A DNA stretch of 64,000 nucleotides from NCBI GenBank assembly GCA_944362705.1, contig CALVTO010000001.1, positions 211,623 through 275,622 of the forward strand. Direction: 5' to 3'. Under the pieces are notes generated by a model. That model did no database searches, was not told where the DNA came from, and saw only the letters and a list, made by a program, of their open reading frames with translations. Position numbers and translations under genes: made by a program. Shown in pieces: positions 27,201-36,200 of this stretch; the stretch's first letter is position 1; each line of letters starts with the position of its first letter. The stretch comes from an uncultured Clostridia bacterium (GTDB lineage Bacteria > Bacillota > Clostridia > Christensenellales > UBA1242).

Positions 27201-30200
27201 TTTTCTAGTGTATACACATTTTTCTTTGCGGTGCTTTGTGTGAAATTACCATTGGTGTTTTCAAAAACGTAGCCTTCGTTGGTTTCTAGTGTTGCTTTGG
27301 TTACGTATGTATTTTCCATAGGAATATAACCAACAGAACCGTCTTCATGAGTGACAATAACATTTTTATCAAACGCAATGGTAAGCGTAGCATAGGTAAA
27401 GGTTACACGTAAGATGTTATTGCTTACTTTTTCAAAATAACCTTTTACGGCTTCGCCATTTTGTAGGCTAGCGGTGAAGGTAGGGTTTGCAAGCGATAAA
27501 CTGCGTGAAGCTAGTGCCGTAACAAAGGTTGCCCATGCAGGGGTTGCCATTTGTGCAAATGTGCTGGTTTGCATAAGTGGAGTGGATTTCATAAAAATAG
27601 GGGTAATGGTGCTTGGTAAACTTGCTACACTTTCATTTTCTATGTTTGTTGTGCCACTGCCTACATTTTCGTAGCCTGTTAACGCGTAATGTTTTCCGTT
27701 AATATTTTGCGTTTTGTTTATTTGCCACTTAACCTCTATGGTGATATCGTTGATGCTTACTTTTCTATATAATTCAATGGTTATATGGGTTTCGTTATCA
27801 AATACATATGTACCTGTTGGGGTAGTTAAGTCGGTAAATTCTATGTCTTCTTGTACAAAAACACTGTTTTGCAAGTATCCGCCACCAGATGTAATGGAAA
27901 TAACTGCTTTTGTTATATACCCTTTACTGAAGGCATCTGTGAAATTAAACTCTAAAGACGTTGTGCCTTGTACCGTTGCATATAATAACTGCCCTTGTTT
28001 GTGTATGTCGGTTTTTGGCGATAAGGTATACGTAGAACCATTTTTGTTTTGGGTAGGGTAAGGGTTTGTTGTATCGTTATTTACAAAGTACCCGTTTAAT
28101 GTTTCGTCTTCTGATGCATTTAATGAAATTTTGTAAATATAGCGGTTTTCAGTGCCGGCATCTTGGTAGAAGGCGATGGTGTTGGTTTTTGCATCGTATG
28201 CTACAGGGTTTTGCGTATCGTCGAGCAAGGTGTTGGTAACGATTGTTTTACCTTTTAATGCAAATGTTTGCCCTGCGTTGTTGGTAAGCGTTATGCTATG
28301 CGTTTCTTTATAGCCATGGGTTCTAATAGAAATTGGCGTAATTTCTTGCATAGTTAACGTAAAGTTTGCCGGACCGTTGGTTGCATAAAGGCCATCAAGC
28401 TCGATATTCGATGCGCCATCGTGCACAATAGAACCATTCTCTTTGCTTGTGGTTTTCAGGGTAAGCGTTTCTTTTAGCATGTGTTTTGGGTTGGTGTTGG
28501 CTAGTTTACCGGTTAAATCTAGTGTTACATTGTTGCGGGTGTAGGTTTCCCATGTGGTAATGTGTGCGCCATTCACGTGTAGGCTAATGTTATCGTAACG
28601 GTAGCCACCCACAGGAACAATTTGTACGTCCATGCTAAAATCTACATCTACGTAACCAGATAGGGTAGTAAAGCCGTTTTCTTCTGTTACTTTAAATGCG
28701 TTACCTAAACTATCGGTTGTGTAAGAGAAGTTTACACGCGCTTCTTGTGGGTTATAGGTGAATGCAAATGGAACAACTTCTTTATACACTGCCATAATTT
28801 GCTTGTCGGCATCGGCAATAATCATGTGAGAGTATTCAGCCGAACCGCCAGCACTTTCTTGATAATTGTAATCGCTCCAAATTTCTACACGGTTGCCGTT
28901 TGCATCGGTGTAAGCATGCAATAGGCTTCGTTCGTACCAGCCCATAAAGCGGTAGTAGTGTTTGTTGCCTTGTTCGTCTTGTTGAATAAATAAACCAAGA
29001 TCTGCATCATAAGATGCTCCTGTATTTTCTCCCGTGTTAAATGTTGAGAAAATAATGCCGGTATCGCGTGCGGCAACAAGGTTTTGCCATGTGTAGGTGT
29101 AGTTATTGTTTACAACATATTCCGTTATCTGTTCAGCATTGGTGGTCGCTTTATAGATATTGATGGAACTTGCGTTACCGCCAATAATATCAAACGATTG
29201 CAAGTAAGTAGAAAATTCTTGACCATAAGCATTGACGTACTCGGTAAATGAGTCGACAGTTGTTGGCGGGTTAAAGCCTAAAAGTTGGGTAGTGCCATAA
29301 CCTGCCACAGCAAAGAAATCGCCAAGCAATATATCGTGCTCGCTTTGCGTGCCTACAATGCTTGTAGTTACGGTAATGTTGAATAGTTCTATGGTAGAAA
29401 GGTTAATAAAGTTAGAAGAACCCGCTTCAATAAATGGTTTTAAAATTTTCTTTTCGTAATCGGTGTAATATTGCTTTTGTTCTTCTATGGTAGCGTTAGC
29501 CATATCGGACGCAATGTTTGGCCCACGGTAAGGGTGTGTAATGTAACTATAATATGGGTTAGAAGGTGCACGGTTATAGGTGTAACGCAAAATGTAATAG
29601 GTGTATTTTTCACGTGCGTTTGCATTGCCCGATTGCAACTGCGTTAAATATGTTTCGGTAGGCTCTACCACACATTCAATAACGTAGTTAGGGTTTGTGC
29701 CCATAGAGTGTGTTTCAAGTTTATTTTCAGCATTTACGCGCACCACAACAAATATTTCGCAATCTTGGTCGAAATACATGTTCATATTAGAAAGTGTTAT
29801 GCCTTGCTGTTGTGCTTGCTCGCTAGAAATATGTTTACCCGAATAGCTACCAAATGCGTAATCGGAAACAAGCCCGCCTGTGCTGTTTAAGAACAATTTG
29901 TTTGTATATTTACCGCTAGCAAGTAGGTTGTAAAGCGTGGTAGATTCTTCGGTGGTTGCACCAGCTTGTGCTTTAAGCGGTATGGAAATAGCGCTAGAAG
30001 AGAAGCCGTTTACAACTTCGTCTACTTGTACATTTGCATAAATATCGGTACGGTTGTTTTTATCTTCGCCGTAAGCGTTGTAGTAGTAAATGTCTGTAAT
30101 TTTTATGCCCGAAGCGCTTTCAGGTTCAGCGAAAATAAATTGTTGGTATACTTCTTTAAAGGTTGCCACAATAGCTACATTTTCGTGCAAGGTTTTAATG

Positions 30201-33200
30201 GTAAGCGTGCCATCGTGTACGGTGTAGTTGCCATCGCTAATTTCGCGATAGTAGTTACCGTCTTCTGGGTTTAGGTAAACTTCAACACCGTTTAAGTAAT
30301 ACCTAGTAGAAAGAACGGTTGTGTTGTCGGTATCGTATTCCACCACAGGGGTAATAGCCGAAAGGTATGTTTTTTCGGTTACCATACTTTCGGTAACTTC
30401 GGCACCGTTTACCTTAGCAAGAATGGTGTAGGCGGAGTCGAAATAATATTTATTGTTTTGTGCATTGAAATATACTTGCGTGTAATAGTATTCGCCCGAA
30501 GCACCTATGCTTTGAATAAACGAACCACGAACAGCATCTAAATAACTATCTGGAACAGGGTTTTGGTAGTTGCTATCAAAATAGTAGGTATTGTTATGCG
30601 AGTTGTAATAAGCAGGTACAATTTGGTCTGCATACGAAAGCGTTGCAGCGTTTGCCACTAGGTAATCGTTAATGGTCATGCTGGCATCAAAAACGTAACG
30701 CTGTAATGTAGCGTTGTACGTAGCAAAATAGAAGTTATATAAACGGTAACCAAGGTTCGCACGTGCAGTAATTTGAATATAGGTATCGCGGTCGAAGTAG
30801 GTAGTACCCCAAATAACTTGTGTTTGATATTTGTGTAAAGCGTCTTCGTAGGCTGGGTCTTCTTCGCTTTCATAATCGTTTACATCTGGCATGTTCCAGC
30901 CATTGTTAAAGGTTATGTAGTCGGTAGAAAGATAGGTGCCTACAAAGTTAAAGTTTTTGGTAAACAAGTTAGCAACAGGGTTTGTATTTTTGGTAAAAGT
31001 TGCTTCACCGCCATCATTAAAGCTAACCGTGGTTGGGTATAGTTGGTTGTTTTCAACCGTGAAGTAAATTGTTTTTTGCGAATTACCATAAACCGTAGAT
31101 GTTGCGGTAAACCCAACATTTACGTAGTTGTATATGTATGGTAAAATTTCGTCGTCAAACGTAGGAAATTCAGTTTCGGCAACAACTTTGCCTTGCTCAT
31201 TATATTTATATATTGTTTGTATATTCGATGCAGTTAGGGCAATTTGTTGGTCTTTATATTGAATGTAATAGGTGCCGTAATCATCTAAAATAAGTTCGTA
31301 CGCATAGAACGTTACGGAAGAATTTTCGCCATTTGGAACGGTAAGCGAAGATTGTACTGTGTCTTGGCCATTAAACATAAAGTTATATGCTTGCGTGGTA
31401 GAGTTATAGGCAAAATAGGTGAAGTAGTTTGCCATAGATGTATCGAGCATAAGGTCAATTGTTGATGCATCGCCCGATGCGTTAATTTTTGCAAATAGAA
31501 ACGTTTGCGTGAAAATGGTAGAAATATTGGCTTGTTTAAACGCTTCTAAATATTCAATAAAGAATAGTTTACGCTGTATTTCTTCACGCGTTACGTTATC
31601 TAGGCTGACGTATGTGCCCGTAGTATGATCGTAGGTAATGGTTATAGAGCCACCTTGGTTAGGGGTAAAGGTGGTGTTGTTGGTGGCAGTGTTTTCGGTG
31701 TTGCCTACAACGCCTGTACCAACATTTACTTGGTAAACGCGTTCGTATACCGGTAAAATTAAATATCTACCGCTGGTAGAAGGCGCAAATGTGAAAATAG
31801 CATTATTTAAATAACGGCTGTAAGCGGCTTCTTGGTTGTACGCGCGGTACATAATAGATTCGTTATAACGTTCAAAAATACGCCATTCTTTAAACCTATA
31901 CAACACGCCTTGGCTAGCCACGCCCGAGGTAGAACTAGAACTTTCGAATTGTAAGTATGGGTTAGCAACAAACACAACGGTTTCTTGGTTGGTAATAAAG
32001 TAAGGCGAATTTACCGTATCGCTGTTAGCAGAAATGGTAATAGGGTACATGTTATTGATAAAATAGCCCCAAATGTTAGGGTCGAACATGGTGCCAGAAG
32101 AAGCAGAATTGATTTCACCAATAAGCCCTGGAACGGTTGAACGGAACGCGGTTGCCGTACCTGCAAACAATACTTCGGAATAATCGTATTGGTTGCCGTT
32201 GTGAATATCGCCCGAAGAAATGTTGGCTAAACCATAGCAAGGTGCGTCGGTTGCACCGTCGGACGTAAAGTGGATACGGCCATCGGAACCTTCGTAATAG
32301 GTGTGAATATCTTGGTAACCTACGTTATCGATAAGGTTCGATGAGGTAGACCAAATAATAAGTTGTTCAAATTCTTCTGCTGTAAATTCGGTTTTTTCTT
32401 CATAGATATTGTTTGTATGGTTATACCAACGAACAGCAACGGTATCGCCTTCATGGTAGTAGTAAGAACCGTTAGGTGCAAGTGCAGAACCTGTATACAC
32501 AAGTTTATACGTGCCATTGTCCGTTTCTACCACCTTTATATCGGCAATTTTTAATGGAAGATAGGTGTTGAGTTGTTGGTTAGATTCGTCACGGTAATGA
32601 ATGTTTGTGTAAAGGTAATCGAACCCCGAAGGTTGCAAACGCAATACATAAGCATGCGAATGTAATAATTCGCTATTTTCTAAGTTTTCTTCCGATGAGC
32701 GGAAAGCAAACGATGTAAAGTCCATAAACGTGCTGGAGGTTGATGTATCGGCAAACGAGCCTAAAAGTTCCGCTTGGTATACATTTTTTACAAGTAAACC
32801 AACAGAAATTTCGCTATGCTCATTAATTTTATGGCGAACATTAAAGATTAAAACAGGGTTAGGGTATGGTGCGCCATCTAGGTATTTTACACCCGGGAAG
32901 CCCTTAGAAAGCGAATTTGCTGATGAGTAGTCTAGGTAATAATATCCGTTTTTATTGCCAATAATGCTAGCCGAGGTATCAGACGTTTCTGGGTCTTCTT
33001 CGCTTGTGGTAGCCCATGCGCTAAAGGTTGGGTTGTAGCGAGAAATAACGCCATCGATATAATGTTTGCCTAACACAACAATATCGGTTGCGTCTTCTTT
33101 TAATACGGCTTTACGTGTAATAACACCTTCTTCTACTTCCATGGTTTGCGTTTCGAATTTCGCAACAAGGTCGTTTTCTACCAAAGCACCGTTTTCGTCG

Positions 33201-36200
33201 GTGGTGGTGTAATAGTAGCGCAAAGTAGAAGTGTAGGTAATAGATGTAGAAACATAGGTTAAGTTGTTTTTATTGTTAGCAATGTACGTAGAAATATCAT
33301 TTATTTGGCTAGATGGAACAAATACCCATGCATTACTTAACGATGTTGGGGTGGTTGTATCTTCGTTTAAGTACGTAAATGTAATATCTAGTTCTGGGTC
33401 GTTTATGCTTTTTGTAAATGTTACTTTTTTATACTCGTTTGTCTCTTCATCTACAATATAGTTACCGTTTTCATCGGTTATATAGCGCGTAAAGGTAAAG
33501 GTAAGGTTGGCAAAGTTTGTATTTTTTGTAATGTTTACAAATTCCGATGTATACGATACGCCTGTGGTTACATCAATAAAACTTGCAGACACGGAAGCAT
33601 TGGCTAAGGAAGAAACTTTTACCGCCGTGCCGTTAGCGCTTGTTGCATAGCCCAAAGAGGCAAGGTTTACAACCTTGTCACCATTTACAGCAATGGTGCC
33701 GTTTGGATAATTCGTGTCTGTGTTGTTTACATGGGTGTAAAGCACACTGCTAGAAGCGTCGGTTACCGTGAAGGTGTAGGTGCCATCGAGTAGTTCTTCC
33801 GTTTTGTACGAGCCATTAAATAGTTTGCCGTCTTGTGTGTAAAGCGTAAGAATACTTATGGTTTTGGACACATTACCGCTTTGCACTTGTTGGCTGAGTA
33901 ATGCATCTTTGGCTTCTTCTAATGGTTTTACAAAATAATATTTGTTGCTAACAATGCGCGTGCCAAGTAAATTGGCGTATGCGTGTTTTATTTTTTCAGG
34001 GTCGGTGGCAGTTTCGCTTAGCGTAGTGTTAAGGTATTGCTCTAAGACTGTACCCGATACAATGTATTGCGTTAAATTCTTTAATGCATTTTCACAATCG
34101 GAGGTGTAACTTAAAGCAAGTTCTTCGGCATAAAAATCGATAGAACCATTGGTGGTAGATGGTTCGCCAATAGGGGCAGTGTAAAAATACCAACCGTTGG
34201 CCGATTGTACATCGTAGGTAACGTAAATAGGTAATGGGTTAGAACCACTGTTTTCGTATTTGGTTTGTATGCCTGTGTTATATACAGGTGCCACAATCGC
34301 CGAATCGGAAACAAGGGTAACCACTTCGGTAAACACAACGCTTTCGGCAATGGTGCTGTGCTTTATGGTTAATGTATCTAGCCCATCGTTTTCAGCCGTG
34401 GTTAGGTTAATTTGGGTAGGTTTTAATACTTCGGTTGTGCCATCGGCTAGCGTTAAAACAGCGCCATAAATGGTACCAGATTTTTCGTTTAAAACAACCA
34501 CATTGCCCGAAGCATCGGCAAACGAGCGTGTAGAAGAATATCCCACACTGTTGGTATCTATATTATAAGCTAAAAGCATGCTATCGTCTGGAACAAGTAC
34601 GCTAATAATAACGGTGGTTACCACATAGCCGTTTTGGTCGACAGAACTTGTAATGCTTTTAATTACTTCGTAACTTGTGCCGTTTGGCAATGGGTCGTTT
34701 TCACTTGGGGCAACCACGTTTACAATTAAATTGGTGCTTTCGTGGAATTTGGTAGCAATAAGCCCTGTGCTTTCCATATCGCCAAACACGGAAATACTGC
34801 CCATAGAGCGAATAACCGGTAATTGGTACACATTGTTTTTTAGCGCGGTTACGTAATCGCTTAAAAAGAAGTAGTAGCCATACCCTGTGGAACTTGGCGC
34901 AGATACTGTGTTATCGTACACGCCTTTAAAGTAAAGCGATTGTTCTAGCGATAAGCCCACAACGCTAAACTCGTTAAGGCTATTTAAGTTAAATGAACTT
35001 GCAGAGTCGGTTAAACCATACGAAATTTGCCCACTAAAAGAGGACGAAGCACCACCCATAAGGTCTTCGGAGTTATAAACCGTGCCCGTAATAGAGAAAT
35101 TATCTATTTTGGTATAGTTTGCATAGAAGTTACAGCCTTGCACATTGCTACTGCTTTTTACATACACAGTAGAAGGGTCGGTAGCTTTGTTGTTTACAGC
35201 AACATAGTAAGGTTGGGTGCTATCCGCTACCACAACACTTGCGCCTTTTACGGTGGAACCAACACCAAAGAACACGTTATCGTTAAGTAAGCTTTTGCTT
35301 AGCATAACGTTGTATATATTTTGTTGCGACATTGTGCCCGTTAAGTTAAAGGATAGGGTAGACGAGCAAGCAAAGGTGTTTAAAGCCTTTTGGTTTACGC
35401 TCCAACTTTGCAAAGCATAGCTATATTCTTTGCGTAAATAATCGTTAAGGGAAGAGGTTGCCGTTAAAGAAATATCGGCAAAGGCTTCGTCACGTGCTTC
35501 TTGGCCTTCTTCTGGCGTAGTGCGGGAAACAGAAACAAGTGTGCCTTCGGCAAAAAAGCCTGTAAGTTGCGTTACCATTTCTTTGCCTAAAACTTTGTCG
35601 TAGGTTGTGTTTACATTATAGAAATAGTACTTATTAGAGTTGTACATAAGTTCGCCGTAATCAATGGTAATAGAGTTTGGCGAATAGGTAGTAAACGACA
35701 TTTTATATGCGTTATACTTAATATTGTTAGAATATGCACTGTTTGCGCGGTTGGTATCGGCAAGAGCAAGCGCGCGTACTTTTAAATTGCGCGTTGTGGT
35801 GCCGTTGGTTAGTCTTGGCGAAAACTCAATATACATATTGTTAGCAATAATGGCAGAAAGGTCTATTGCTTCGCCACTTTCGGTTGTGTTGTTGGTAGAA
35901 ATGCTTTCTTTTACGCGGGCACGAATATGTTCTTCAGGCGCTTTGCGTAATACGGTATGGTAAACACCGTTAATTTCTACTGTGGTTTCTTGCAAAAACC
36001 AAATGTTTACGGTTCTATTATCATCTATGGTTAGTTGATAGTTTGTGTTTGCGCCCGCTGTTTCATCGCCCGAAACGCTTGGCACAACAACTGGGTAGTA
36101 TATGTATTCTACACCGTCTTGCATAATAGAAACGGTTGGTAATACGCGCGCATTTTCTGCTTTATTGTTTAGTTTGCTGTTGGCAATGTTTGTTTTTAAA